Shown here: positions 44,997 to 53,139 of the stretch, piece after piece
Layout of the letters: each line of letters begins with the position of its first letter
Numbering within the stretch: the first letter of the stretch is position 1
Origin: GCA-2731375 sp002731375
GTDB lineage: Bacteria; Pseudomonadota; Alphaproteobacteria; GCA-2731375
DNA: 64,000 nt
Direction of reading: 5' to 3'
NCBI GenBank assembly: GCA_030752605.1
Contig: JASMDX010000012.1
Coordinates: forward strand, 1-64,000
Notes under the pieces: model-generated
The model's input: only the letters and a program-made list of their open reading frames with translations
What the model was told of the DNA's origin: nothing
Database searches by the model: none
Translations under genes and position numbers: made by a program

Positions 44997-45698
44997 CTAT
45001 AATTCGAGCTGTAACGGTTTCCGCACCTGGATGCCCGTGGTATCGATCTGGCAATCGTAACAAATCGCCTCGACACCGCTCCCCATGGCCCGGTGCAATT
45101 CCTCCGCATACGTCGGATCGATATCCCCGGCAATAGCAAAGCGGTCGCAATCGCCTCTTTGTACCAGATAAAGCATTACCGCCCGGTGTCCAGCGGCGAC
45201 CATATCCCCAAGCTCAACCAGATGCTTGGCGCCGCGTTTGGTGACCGAATCGGGGAATTCCGCCAGGCCCGTCTGGCGCATCAGATGCACGTTCTTGATC
45301 TCGACATAGCAATCGGGCCGGCCCGGTTGCTCCAGCAACAGATCCACACGTGAGTTCTGGCCATACTTGACCTCCCGCCGCAGGGTTTCATAGCCCTGTA
45401 ACGGCTCGATTTCACCCGCCTCGATGGCCTCGGCGGCAATGCCGTTTGGATGCGCCGTGTTGATGCCAACCAGGCCGCCGTTCGCCCAAATTAGTTCCCA
45501 ACTGAACTTCAACTTGCGCTTGGGGTTGCGGGATGGTGACAGCCAGACCTCGGCGCCGGCATCCTTCAGGCCCAGCATGGCGCCGGGGTTGGCGCAATGG
45601 GCCGTGACCTGCGCGCCATCTTCCAATTCGATATCGGCCAGAAAGCGTTTGTAGCGGCGCAGCAGGGTGCCGCGTATCAAGGGATCAGGAAATTGCAT
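44997..45698 (-). CDS. sfsA: sugar fermentation stimulation protein SfsA homologue
   Basis: A 233-residue protein of the SfsA family, thought to have nuclease or DNA-binding activity. RGTLLRRYKRFLADIELEDG begins an OB-like domain, AHCANPGAMLGL is conserved, and CYVEIKNVHLMRQTGLAEFP with FPDSVTKRGAKHLVEL contains the nuclease-like EIKN motif. Precedes map, an arrangement common in alphaproteobacteria. Confidence 0.92.
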   Translation of the reverse strand: MQFPDPLIRGTLLRRYKRFLADIELEDGAQVTAHCANPGAMLGLKDAGAEVWLSPSRNPKRKLKFSWELIWANGGLVGINTAHPNGIAAEAIEAGEIEPLQGYETLRREVKYGQNSRVDLLLEQPGRPDCYVEIKNVHLMRQTGLAEFPDSVTKRGAKHLVELGDMVAAGHRAVMLYLVQRGDCDRFAIAGDIDPTYAEELHRAMGSGVEAICYDCQIDTTGIQVRKPLQLEL

Positions 45699-45820
45699 GG
45701 CAACAAATTAACCGCGTGCGCGGCACGGCGCAATCGCCGCATGGGCACGCCGCGATGACAGCTTCAATTCAGGGCTGCTATAGTATTGCAAACAACGCCA
45801 ACCGTGAAGGCCCGCAGAAG

Positions 45821-46591
45821 ATGTCTTATAGCCCAAAGACCGTGACTGCCGCCGTCATCATTATCGGCGATGAAATTCTGTCCGGCCGGACCAAAGATCA
45901 AAATCTTGCCTTCCTGGCCGAGGCCTTGAACGAGGCGGGGGTGCAGCTACGCGAATGCCGCGTGGTAGCGGATGTGGAGGCCGAGATCGTGGCCGCCGTC
46001 AACGCCTTGCGTGTCAGCAACGACTATGTCTTTACCACGGGCGGTATCGGCCCGACACATGATGATATTACCGCTGACAGCATAGGTGCGGCGTTTGGCT
46101 TGGCGGTAGATTTCAACCCAGAAGCCGTCGCCATACTGGAGGCTCATTACGCCCATACGGGGGCGGAGTTGAACCAGGCCCGCATGCGAATGGCGCGCAC
46201 GCCCGTGGACGCGGCCCTGGTGGAGAACCCGGTCAGCAAGGCGCCCGGCTTTCGGGTCGAAAATGTCTATGCCATGGCAGGCATTCCATCGGTTTGCCAG
46301 GCCATGTTTCATAGTATGAAGCACGAATTGATCGGCGGTGATCCCGTCCGCTCCATCTCGATCTCGGTGCATTTGGCCGAGGGCACCCTGGCCAATGGCC
46401 TGAGCGCGCTGCAGGATAAATATCCTGATGTCGGCTTGGGTTCCTACCCGTTCTACCACGATGGCCGGTTCGGCGCCTCCATCGTGGCGCGCAGCCAGTT
46501 GCCAGAAAGATTGGCTGCGGCGGCGGACGAGGTCCGCCAGCTGATGCGCGATCTTAGCGGCGAACCGATCGAGCAGGGCGACGAGGCCTAG
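45821..46591 (+). CDS. competence/damage-inducible protein A (CinA-like molybdopterin-binding domain)
   Basis: A 256-residue protein of the MoaB/Mog-like domain family (CinA N-terminal type). AAVIIIGDEILSGRTKDQNL and FTTGGIGPTHDDITADSI are hallmark segments; AMAGIPSVCQAMFHSMKHEL resembles the CinA follow-on. The amidase domain of full-length CinA is absent, as in many alphaproteobacteria. ATG 45821 (MSYSPK) fits homologue starts; the frame is open to 45716. It converges on an FAD oxidoreductase with a four-base overlap. Confidence 0.88.
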   Translation: MSYSPKTVTAAVIIIGDEILSGRTKDQNLAFLAEALNEAGVQLRECRVVADVEAEIVAAVNALRVSNDYVFTTGGIGPTHDDITADSIGAAFGLAVDFNPEAVAILEAHYAHTGAELNQARMRMARTPVDAALVENPVSKAPGFRVENVYAMAGIPSVCQAMFHSMKHELIGGDPVRSISISVHLAEGTLANGLSALQDKYPDVGLGSYPFYHDGRFGASIVARSQLPERLAAAADEVRQLMRDLSGEPIEQGDEA

Positions 46592-47892
46592 GGCGCTAGA
46601 ATAGCGCCGGCCATGATTAAGGCGCTGCGCAAGCCATTCATGTCGACAGCCCCCACATCCCCGCTACCTTTCGCGGCAAGGGCTGCGGCGGTGCCGGCGG
46701 CCTGACCGGTGGCCATGCAGGCGGGAATCTCCTTGGTGGCGTTATGGACGCGCCGATCGACCGAGATGCACCGTCCCGAGACCAGCAAATTGTCAACCGC
46801 ACCATGATGCAGGGCCCGATAGGGGATCTGATAGCGCGCACCGTAGCGGGTCCAGTGGCCGGTGACGGCGATGGCGTCATCAAAGCTGCGCTGATCGTCA
46901 TCGGCACCCAGGACATAGTCGCCGATCAGGCGGCGGGTTTCGGTAATGCCCAGCTGATCGGCGGCATCGGCCAAATAAGCGTTGGCGAAGCCGGGTACTT
47001 CGCCGCGCAGTTTGTCGATTTGCTGCATCATCAGGCGACGGGATTCGACCTCGGCATAAGTCAGGTCCTCCACCGATGTGGGATCGATGCGGCGGTCGAT
47101 ATGATCCGACATGCCCCAAGGCATCAGCGTGCGGTTGGCTCCCGGTGTGTTGAAAAAGCGCCCGCCCAGGGTAGGAAAAAATTTGCCTGCGCTGGCCTCT
47201 ATGGCCTCGTCGGGAGCCTCCACATTGGCCATGCGGTACCAGCGGTAGGGGTGAACCTTGGCGGCCTCGAATGGCAGACCGGCCCAGGGCAGCAGGTCGC
47301 CATCACCAGTGGCATCAATGACAACTTTGGGCTGGATCGCCTGACGGCCGGACTTGGATTGACAGATTACGTGGCTGATGCGGTTGCCGTCGAGAACCAG
47401 GTCCGTGGCCCAGGAATGTAAGCGCAGGCGTACGCCGGCCTCCGCCACCATTTGATCGCCGATGAATTTGAACTCCCCCGGCTCGTAAGCCACGGAATAG
47501 CGCACCCTATCCGGCACGCCGCCCCAGATCAGGCCCCATTTCCGATAATGATCTATCAAGGCCGGGTCGTCGGAACCCCACTCTCCCGCCTTGGGAAAGA
47601 CGGCTGCGTTTCTTTGTTCCAATCGATCCACTAGTTCCTGGCACAGACCCGCGATGACCTGGGTGCCATTGCCGTCATCCAGGCTCAACAACAAGATCAC
47701 CATGCCCCCCGTGGCCAAGCCACCGAGATAGCCATACCGTTCCAACAGAACAGTATTGGCGCCGCAACGGGCGGCGGCCACGGCGGCGGCCAGCCCGGCC
47801 GAGCCGCCGCCGACCACAAGGACATCAGGGTTGTCGACGACGGGAGTCTGCCGTGGGCCTTCTTCCAAAATGTTGACCGGGTCTGGACTCAT
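46588..47892 (-). CDS. FAD-dependent oxidoreductase
   Basis: A 434-residue protein of the FAD-dependent oxidoreductase family (FAD_oxidored type). The Rossmann motif is VLVVGGGSAGLAAAVAAARC, followed by LLERYGYLGGLATGGMVILL. A conserved DATGDGDLLPWAGLPFEAA and a C-terminal FAD segment NLLVSGRCISVDRRVHN are seen. Relatives oxidise diverse small molecules; the substrate is unknown. It stands alone, diverging from the GST gene. Confidence 0.88.
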   Translation of the reverse strand: MSPDPVNILEEGPRQTPVVDNPDVLVVGGGSAGLAAAVAAARCGANTVLLERYGYLGGLATGGMVILLLSLDDGNGTQVIAGLCQELVDRLEQRNAAVFPKAGEWGSDDPALIDHYRKWGLIWGGVPDRVRYSVAYEPGEFKFIGDQMVAEAGVRLRLHSWATDLVLDGNRISHVICQSKSGRQAIQPKVVIDATGDGDLLPWAGLPFEAAKVHPYRWYRMANVEAPDEAIEASAGKFFPTLGGRFFNTPGANRTLMPWGMSDHIDRRIDPTSVEDLTYAEVESRRLMMQQIDKLRGEVPGFANAYLADAADQLGITETRRLIGDYVLGADDDQRSFDDAIAVTGHWTRYGARYQIPYRALHHGAVDNLLVSGRCISVDRRVHNATKEIPACMATGQAAGTAAALAAKGSGDVGAVDMNGLRSALIMAGAILAP

Positions 47893-48079
47893 GAAACTGT
47901 TCTCTCAATAAACCGATGCAAAAAAAAGCAGACATGACGTGCTCGCCCTTCGAGGTTAACATAAAGCGGCCTGGGAACAGGTATGGTCGATTTAGCTGTT
48001 GGCGATATTGATTGTTCAGATTTTCGATCTAGCCTGCCAGCCTGCAAACCACCCGTCTGCACGAGGATAAGACGCAATC

Positions 48080-48697
48080 ATGATTGATCTCTACAGTTGG
48101 AAGACCTCGAACGGCAAGAAAGCCTCCATCATGCTGGAGGAGTGCGGTCTGGAATATAATGTTCACCCGATAAATATCGGCCAGGACGACCAGTTCACGC
48201 CGGAATTCACCGCCATCAATCCGAATGGCAAGATCCCTGCCATCATCGACCAGGACGGTCCCGGCGGCCAACCCTATACGGTGATTGAGTCCGGTGCTAT
48301 TTTGATGTATCTGGCGGAAAAAACCGGCCAGTTTATGCCGGCGGAAATGGCCGCGCGTTATGACGTGATCCAGTGGCTGATGTTTCAAATGGGTGGTATC
48401 GGTCCGATCTTTGGCCAGGTGCACCATTTCAAGCGGGCCGCCAAGGAACAAGTGCCCTACGCCATTAACCGCTATTATACGGAATGCCGGCGTCTCTATA
48501 GCGTTCTCAACGGCCGGCTTGAGGGGCGGGAGTATCTAGCCGGCGATGTCTCCATCGCCGATTTCGCGACCCTACCTTGGGTCTTCCGCCATGATTGGCA
48601 GGAAGTTGACCTGGCCGATTTCCCCAACGTCAAACGCTGGTATGATACCCTGATGGCCCGCCCCGCCTTGACGCGCGGCATGGACATCCCCGTTTGA
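48080..48697 (+). CDS. glutathione S-transferase (YfcG/YghU-like)
   Basis: A 205-residue cytosolic GST. The thioredoxin-like domain begins IDLYSWKTSNGKKASIMLEE, where the TSNGKK stretch matches nu-class GST/disulfide-bond oxidoreductases such as YfcG, and includes NPNGKIPAI and ESGAILMYLAEKTGQ. The C-terminal helical domain has YLAGDVSIADFATLPWV. Its stop overlaps the YbaK start. Confidence 0.9.
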   Translation: MIDLYSWKTSNGKKASIMLEECGLEYNVHPINIGQDDQFTPEFTAINPNGKIPAIIDQDGPGGQPYTVIESGAILMYLAEKTGQFMPAEMAARYDVIQWLMFQMGGIGPIFGQVHHFKRAAKEQVPYAINRYYTECRRLYSVLNGRLEGREYLAGDVSIADFATLPWVFRHDWQEVDLADFPNVKRWYDTLMARPALTRGMDIPV

Positions 48698-49200
48698 GTC
48701 CCGATAATAGCCCGCTCGACAACCCTTCCGTTCAGCGGGTTCAGGCGGCACTGTACGGGGCGGGGTCTGAGGCCGGTGTCGTTGCCCTGTCCGAGACCGC
48801 CCGCACGGCCCAGGACGCCGCCGATAGCGTCGGCTGTGAATTGGGTGCGATCGTCAAGTCGCTGATCTTTCGGGTCGAAGGACGGGCGGTGCTAGCCCTG
48901 GTTGCGGGTGATCGAATCTGCAATACCAAGGTGCTGCCAGTTGTCCTGGAGATGACGGGCAAATGCAAACGCGCCGATGCTGATCTGGTGCGCGCGGCCA
49001 CGGGTTTCGCCATCGGCGGCGTCGCGCCCGTGGGCCATCCCAGGCCCTTGCCGACGGCCATTGACGCCAGCCTGAGCCGCTTTGACGTCATCTATGCCGC
49101 GGCGGGCCATCCATATTGTGTCTTTCCCACCAGTCTGGATGAACTGACGCGGCTGACCTGCGGCCGGCTGAGTGGCGATATCTCGGAACCGTTGCGGTAG
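48694..49200 (+). CDS. YbaK/EbsC family aminoacyl-tRNA deacylase
   Basis: A 168-residue protein of the prolyl-tRNA editing (INS-like) family. GCELGAIVKSLIFRVEGRAV and AIGGVAPVGHPRPLPTAID are signature segments, with the conserved lysine in IVKSL. Relatives remove mischarged amino acids from tRNA. The start is TTG overlapping the GST stop (TTGA). The following 295 bases are AT-rich and show no gene, only a possible tRNA promoter. Confidence 0.88.
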   Translation: MSPDNSPLDNPSVQRVQAALYGAGSEAGVVALSETARTAQDAADSVGCELGAIVKSLIFRVEGRAVLALVAGDRICNTKVLPVVLEMTGKCKRADADLVRAATGFAIGGVAPVGHPRPLPTAIDASLSRFDVIYAAAGHPYCVFPTSLDELTRLTCGRLSGDISEPLR

Positions 49201-49448
49201 ACACTTCCTGTCTGATCGCAGCCGCCTTGTTGCCTTCCTTTCGGACAGAAATATAGGTTAACGACCTTAATAAAATATGAATTATGGCAAATAATAATAG
49301 ATGCATTCACAACGAGTTGATGCACTGTTAACACCTGAATGCATGGGTTTCGAGGCTCTTTACTAGAAGGTCAACGGCATCTTTTGGGGATTTTTCGTGC
49401 AAATTTTGGCTAAGCCTTTTGTCAGGGAATTGCCGGGTATGCCCACCA

Positions 49449-49476
49449 TTGACAGGACTTGGAGCGCTGGTTAGAA
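49449..49476 (+). promoter_or_regulatory. candidate promoter of tRNA-Ser
   Basis: A perfect TTGACA at 49449-49454, then 16 bases and TTAGAA at 49471-49476, ending 20 bases before the tRNA. Confidence 0.4.
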
Positions 49477-49495
49477 GATGGGCACGCAGCGTGCT

Positions 49496-49584
49496 GGAGG
49501 GATGGCAGAGCGGTAATGCAACGGATTGCTAATCCGTCAACGTGTAACAGCGTTGCGGGGGTTCGAGTCCCCCTCCCTCCGCCA
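49496..49584 (+). tRNA. tRNA-Ser (anticodon GCU)
   Basis: An 89-base class II tRNA with acceptor GGAGGGA/TCCCTCC, anticodon stem-loop ACGGATTGCTAATCCGT with anticodon GCT at 49528-49530, a long variable arm (AACGTGTAACAGCGTT), T-loop GGGTTCGAGTCC and encoded CCA. It reads AGC and AGU. Confidence 0.95.
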
Positions 49585-49661
49585 TTCCTGGCCAATCATC
49601 CCGGACCCAGAAAAATGAGCACGATCAGTATCGGTCCATGCAACGACATATGTAGCATCAT

Positions 49662-50312
49662 ATGCGACGTATCGGCTTAACCCAGCGGGTCGAGGTGATC
49701 CAGGGCCGAACCGGCCCCGCCGAACGGCGTGATGCCCTGGACCAGCGCTGGCATGGCTTGTTAGCCGAACTTGGCGCCCTAGCGGTACCGCTTCCTAACT
49801 GTGGCGTACCGGCCGCATCCCTGATCGACGAACTAGGGCTCGACGCCATCGTCCTCACGGGTGGCAATGATGTCGCGGAAGCGCCCCTAGGCGCGCCTGG
49901 AGCCGCCAAGGTCGCACCGGAGCGGGACCGCCTGGAGCGGGATCTGATCGTGGCATGCCGGGCCCGCGGCAAACCCTTGCTGGGAGTTTGCCGTGGCATG
50001 CAGATGATCAATGTGGCCCTGGGCGGGTACCTGGAGCGGACTATCGGCCATGCTGGTGTGAGGCATGCGGTCTCGGTCAGTACCAATGATTATTGGCCCA
50101 AAGCCTGGCGCGTCAACAGCTATCACGATGTATCCATTCCGCAGGATGGTCTGGCGCCGTCCCTGCGCTGTTTGGCCCGAGCCGATAGTGGCGATGTCGA
50201 GGCTTTCGTCCATGTGGATGATGGCTGTCACGGCATTATGTGGCATCCGGAGCGAGAGGCCCCTTTTCGAGTCGAGGATCTGGCCTTTTTAAAACAGGTA
50301 TTGGAGCTGTAG
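49662..50312 (+). CDS. peptidase C26-type glutamine amidotransferase, Cj1417-like
   Basis: A 216-residue class I glutamine amidotransferase-like protein. The nucleophile is Cys110 in GVCRGMQM, and His195 with Glu197 in GIMWHPERE complete the triad; LTGGNDVAE forms the oxyanion region. Beyond the generic gamma-glutamyl-GABA hydrolase pattern it shares with Campylobacter Cj1417 an ITQR-like start (GLTQRV), a DALDQRW segment, VNSYHD and DVEAFVHVDD. Cj1417 hydrolyses CDP-L-glutamine to cytidine diphosphoramidate. The next gene is a Cj1416-like cytidylyltransferase, six bases downstream. The assignment is by recognition of motifs, not a search. Confidence 0.75.
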   Translation: MRRIGLTQRVEVIQGRTGPAERRDALDQRWHGLLAELGALAVPLPNCGVPAASLIDELGLDAIVLTGGNDVAEAPLGAPGAAKVAPERDRLERDLIVACRARGKPLLGVCRGMQMINVALGGYLERTIGHAGVRHAVSVSTNDYWPKAWRVNSYHDVSIPQDGLAPSLRCLARADSGDVEAFVHVDDGCHGIMWHPEREAPFRVEDLAFLKQVLEL

Positions 50313-50317
50313 GGCAC

Positions 50318-51094
50318 ATGCGTGCAATCATCCTGGCGGCCGGGCAGGGCACGCGCCTGGCGCCTTATACAAATGACCGGCCTAAATGCCTGGTTGAGCT
50401 GGCCGGGCAACCGATGTTGAGCCGGCAACTGGCGGTGCTGAGCAGACTTGGTGTCGATGATATCGTTCTGGTGGGCGGGTATCGGTCGGACCAGTTGGCC
50501 GGCTTTGGGCATAAAGTTACCCTCAATCACGATTTTGCCACCACCAACATGGTGCATTCATTGTTCTGCGCCCGGGAGGCCCTGGACGGGACCGATGATG
50601 TGCTGATAGCCTACAGTGACATTGTCTACGAACCGCGGGTACTTGAGGCACTACTGGCGGCACCTGGTGGCGTCTCGGTGGCGGTCAATACGGAATGGCA
50701 GGCTTTGTGGCAGGTGCGTATGGATGATCCACTAGCGGATGCGGAAAGTCTAATACTGGGGCCGGATGGCCGTCTATTGGAAATCGGCCAAAAGGTCAGC
50801 CATTATTCCAAGATCCAGGGCCAATACATGGGATTGATCAATGTCGCGGCGGCCGAGGCGCCGAAGCTGGCTCAGGTTCACGACGATATGGCCGGACTGC
50901 CGCGTTATACCGGCACGGCCCACGGCAATATGTACCTGACCGATTTCCTGCAGCGGCTGTCCAATCTGGATTGGCCGATTTTTGGCGTCAAGATCGCTGG
51001 TGGCTGGTTGGAAGTGGACAGCGTGGAGGATCTTGCAATCTACCATGGCCTTGCCGAGCGAGGTGAGTTGGATGCCTACTGCAAGCTAGCCTAG
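50318..51094 (+). CDS. nucleotidyltransferase, Cj1416-like CTP:phosphoglutamine cytidylyltransferase
   Basis: A 258-residue sugar-nucleotidyltransferase-fold enzyme. The N-terminal signature is MRAIILAAGQGTRLAPYTND, then KCLVELAGQPML. The acceptor region has TTNMVHSLFCAREAL, AYSDIVYEP (metal-binding aspartate 101), DDPLADAESLILG, YSKIQGQYMGLINV, MYLTDFLQRL and GGWLEVDSVEDL, which closely resemble LicC-like and Campylobacter Cj1416 proteins. Cj1416 forms CDP-L-glutamine from CTP and L-glutamine phosphate. The glutamine kinase (Cj1418) and the CDP-amidate kinase (Cj1415) were not found in this window. ATG 50318 matches homologue starts. Alternative: a phosphocholine cytidylyltransferase. Confidence 0.75.
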   Translation: MRAIILAAGQGTRLAPYTNDRPKCLVELAGQPMLSRQLAVLSRLGVDDIVLVGGYRSDQLAGFGHKVTLNHDFATTNMVHSLFCAREALDGTDDVLIAYSDIVYEPRVLEALLAAPGGVSVAVNTEWQALWQVRMDDPLADAESLILGPDGRLLEIGQKVSHYSKIQGQYMGLINVAAAEAPKLAQVHDDMAGLPRYTGTAHGNMYLTDFLQRLSNLDWPIFGVKIAGGWLEVDSVEDLAIYHGLAERGELDAYCKLA

Positions 51095-51119
51095 GCCACG
51101 TTTCACAAACGGGATCTAG

Positions 51120-51340
51120 CTATTGTAACAAGGTGGGGGAGATCAGCAGGATGATCAAAGGGAAGGTGATCAGGATCGCCACGTTGATCAGATCCACGAA
51201 GACGAACCAGCCAAAGCCTCGGAACATATCGCCCATCATCACACCGGGTGCCCCGCCCTTCAGAATATAAACATTCAGGCCGACGGGCGGCGTGATCAGT
51301 CCGATTTCCACTATTCTGACCACCAGAAGACCAAAGACGA
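51120..51340 (-). pseudogene. 3' fragment of a TRAP transporter large permease (dctM)
   Basis: On the minus strand the last 70 or so residues of a DctM-type permease are readable: FVFGLLVVRIVEIGLITPPV then GLNVYILKGGAPGVMMGDMF and a final hydrophobic helix ILITFPLIILLISPTLL. Upstream of about 51340 the homology stops abruptly and the sequence belongs to a different gene on the other strand. It is a truncated relic, related to but different from the intact dctM at 53815. Confidence 0.7.
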
Positions 51341-51694
51341 ATGGGTGTCGATACTCAACGACGCTGGCGTTCCTGCCGCCCGTGTGCGTCGTCTCGATGA
51401 ATCCATGGCCCGTTAGCAGGCCTTTTCGCGTACCGTTCTGCAAAGCTATCCGGGTGCGGACCGCACCGGCATTCCCAATGCCTTGCCGATTGCTACATTC
51501 ACCTACATCCACGGCGGCCCCATAGCGAGGCGGGCGACCACCCAAGGTCGATGAACATGCCGTCGAGGTATTGGAAGAACTGGCCTATGACGCAGTTGCT
51601 ATTTCTGAGTGGGAGAAAGAAAAAAGGGTATCATCGCAACCGGCCCACCTATGTCCGCGTTTGCCTAAACTCAGAAGTTTCGAGAGATGCTGAT
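51336..51694 (+). pseudogene. 3' fragment of a CaiB/BaiF CoA-transferase gene
   Basis: Starting at the dctM fragment boundary, the plus strand reads DEWVSILNDAGVPAARVRRL then DESMAR and TAG, continues in frame QAFSRTVLQSYPGADRTGIP and PIATFTYIHGGP, and after a shift near 51540 gives PKVDEHAVEVLEELAYDAVA to a stop at 51694. This pattern (GVPxxxVxxLDE, then PxxGEHTxxVLxELGY) is the C-terminal third of a CaiB/BaiF transferase. Nonsense codon, frameshift and missing front show it is a relic. Confidence 0.65.
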
Positions 51695-51985
51695 TGAAAT
51701 ACAATGTCCGGAGCAATAGCGGACGTCGTCAAGCAGTCAATCACTTACCTTATTAGATTGCCTGTGAGGCAGTGTTGATAATGATCCCTGGCATAAAGGT
51801 CAACGAGGGCCGGCTGTTTTTTAAGACGTCGCAATCATGACAATCAACACCAACATCAAGTTGATATTTTGACTGCCCCGATTGTCTATGCTAACAGTTG
51901 TAGCCTTTTTATTTGGGGGACAACGAAAACACAACGTTGTAGTCTTTAATTGGAGCGACAACGAAAACACAACAGGGAGAATAAA
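51695..51985. other. upstream region of the TRAP operon
   Basis: About 290 AT-rich bases with no protein-like frame. It carries the 17-base direct repeat described separately and presumably the dctP promoter; TTGATATTTTGACT lies near 51860-51873, but no convincing minus-10 partner was singled out. Confidence 0.4.
51919..51973 (+). repeat. 17-base direct repeat upstream of dctP
   Basis: GACAACGAAAACACAAC occurs at 51919-51935 and again at 51957-51973, 38 bases apart; the second copy ends 12 bases before the dctP ATG. It may be an operator or an RNA regulatory element in the leader. Confidence 0.65.
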
Positions 51986-53041
51986 ATGCGTAAATCGGTC
52001 TTAACGCTAGGCGCCCTTGCATTGGGTGCATTCACGTTCACTTCGGTCTCGGTACCGACGGTTTCACAAGCTCAGATAGTTGAAGGACCAGAAGTCACAT
52101 GGCGCCTTTCACTTTGGGGCAAACGCCGGGCTTTTTCAGAGGGCCTTGAATACATCTCTGCCGAAGTGGCCAAGCGGACAGCAGACAAATTCAAGATTAA
52201 GCTCTATTACGGTGGACAACTCTCCAAGAGTAAAGAAAACCTCGACGGTATTTCGATGGGCGCATTTGAAGCGGCTCTGTTTTGCGCGGCTTATCATCCT
52301 GGCAAGAACAGGCCCTTGAATGTTCTTGATCTACCATTCTTGCCGCTTATTAATCTTGACGTAATGCTCAAGGTGCATAATGCGGTATACAACCACCCAT
52401 CAGCCAAGAAGGCTTTGGCTAAGTGGAACGCGCACCTTTATATGCCAAATGTTCTTCCGCAGTACGAATATATGGGTAAAGGAACGCCGCCCTCCAAGGT
52501 GTCGGATTTCAAAGGCAAGCGGCTCAGGGCACTGGGTGGCATGGGCCGGGCCGCCAAGGCGATCGGCGCCGTGCCAACGACGATGCCGGCCTCCGAGACC
52601 TATACGGCTCTGTCACGTGGTACAGTGGACGCTATCGGCTTCCCCTTCACCTATACTTTCAGCGCCTACAAACTGGACGAGGTTTCAGACTGGTACACAA
52701 CCAACATGGTGCTTGGGACGGTGAACTGCCCAATCGTCTTTAACACGGCCGCCTGGGCCAAGCTTCCCAAGCAGTACCAGAAACTGTTGAACGACATTAA
52801 GGCTGGTGCGTCCAATGCCCAAAAAGAAGCCTACTCCAAAAAAGATAAAGAGAACCTGGCGAAATGGGCAGCCAATCCGAAACTTAAGGGCGTCAAGATC
52901 GATGAGGCCGAGATGGCCGAATTCCGGCGTATTGGTGGCCAGCCTCTCTGGAATGATTGGGTAAAAGAGAACGCTAAGCACATTCCGGCTCAGGAACTGC
53001 TGGATCTCGTACTCAAGACAGCTAAAGAAGCGTCGAAGTAA
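51986..53041 (+). CDS. dctP: TRAP transporter substrate-binding protein DctP
   Basis: A 351-residue periplasmic solute receptor. The signal peptide is RKSVLTLGALALGAFTFTSV with likely cleavage after VSQA. The mature protein has LSLWGKRRAFSEGLEYISAE, GGQLSKSKENLDGISMGAFE, and the hallmark of the DctP fold, FKGKRLRALGGMGRAAKAIG followed by AVPTTMPASETYTALSRGTV. The ATG has an AGGGAGAA site. It is the first gene of the TRAP operon, ends at an intraoperonic terminator, and presumably binds an organic acid; identity unknown. Confidence 0.92.
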   Translation: MRKSVLTLGALALGAFTFTSVSVPTVSQAQIVEGPEVTWRLSLWGKRRAFSEGLEYISAEVAKRTADKFKIKLYYGGQLSKSKENLDGISMGAFEAALFCAAYHPGKNRPLNVLDLPFLPLINLDVMLKVHNAVYNHPSAKKALAKWNAHLYMPNVLPQYEYMGKGTPPSKVSDFKGKRLRALGGMGRAAKAIGAVPTTMPASETYTALSRGTVDAIGFPFTYTFSAYKLDEVSDWYTTNMVLGTVNCPIVFNTAAWAKLPKQYQKLLNDIKAGASNAQKEAYSKKDKENLAKWAANPKLKGVKIDEAEMAEFRRIGGQPLWNDWVKENAKHIPAQELLDLVLKTAKEASK

Positions 53042-53056
53042 AGGTGATTGTCAGCG

Positions 53057-53089
53057 AAAGACCGCCGGTTTAGCCATCGGCGGTCTTTT
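53057..53089 (+). terminator. intraoperonic terminator/attenuator after dctP
   Basis: AAAGACCGCCG pairs with CGGCGGTCTTT around a ten-base loop, followed by TGTTG. Placed between dctP and dctQ, it could lower permease expression relative to the abundant binding protein. Confidence 0.75.
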
Positions 53090-53139
53090 GTTGCATATTT
53101 TGCGGTTTTCCTGCCCGCGCATTAAATGGATAGATTTGA

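Noticed and set aside
49496..51694. Integration at tRNA-Ser as for tRNA-Pro
   Set aside because: I saw no second copy of the tRNA-Ser 3' end in the following DNA, so insertion at this tRNA is not supported by a flanking repeat.
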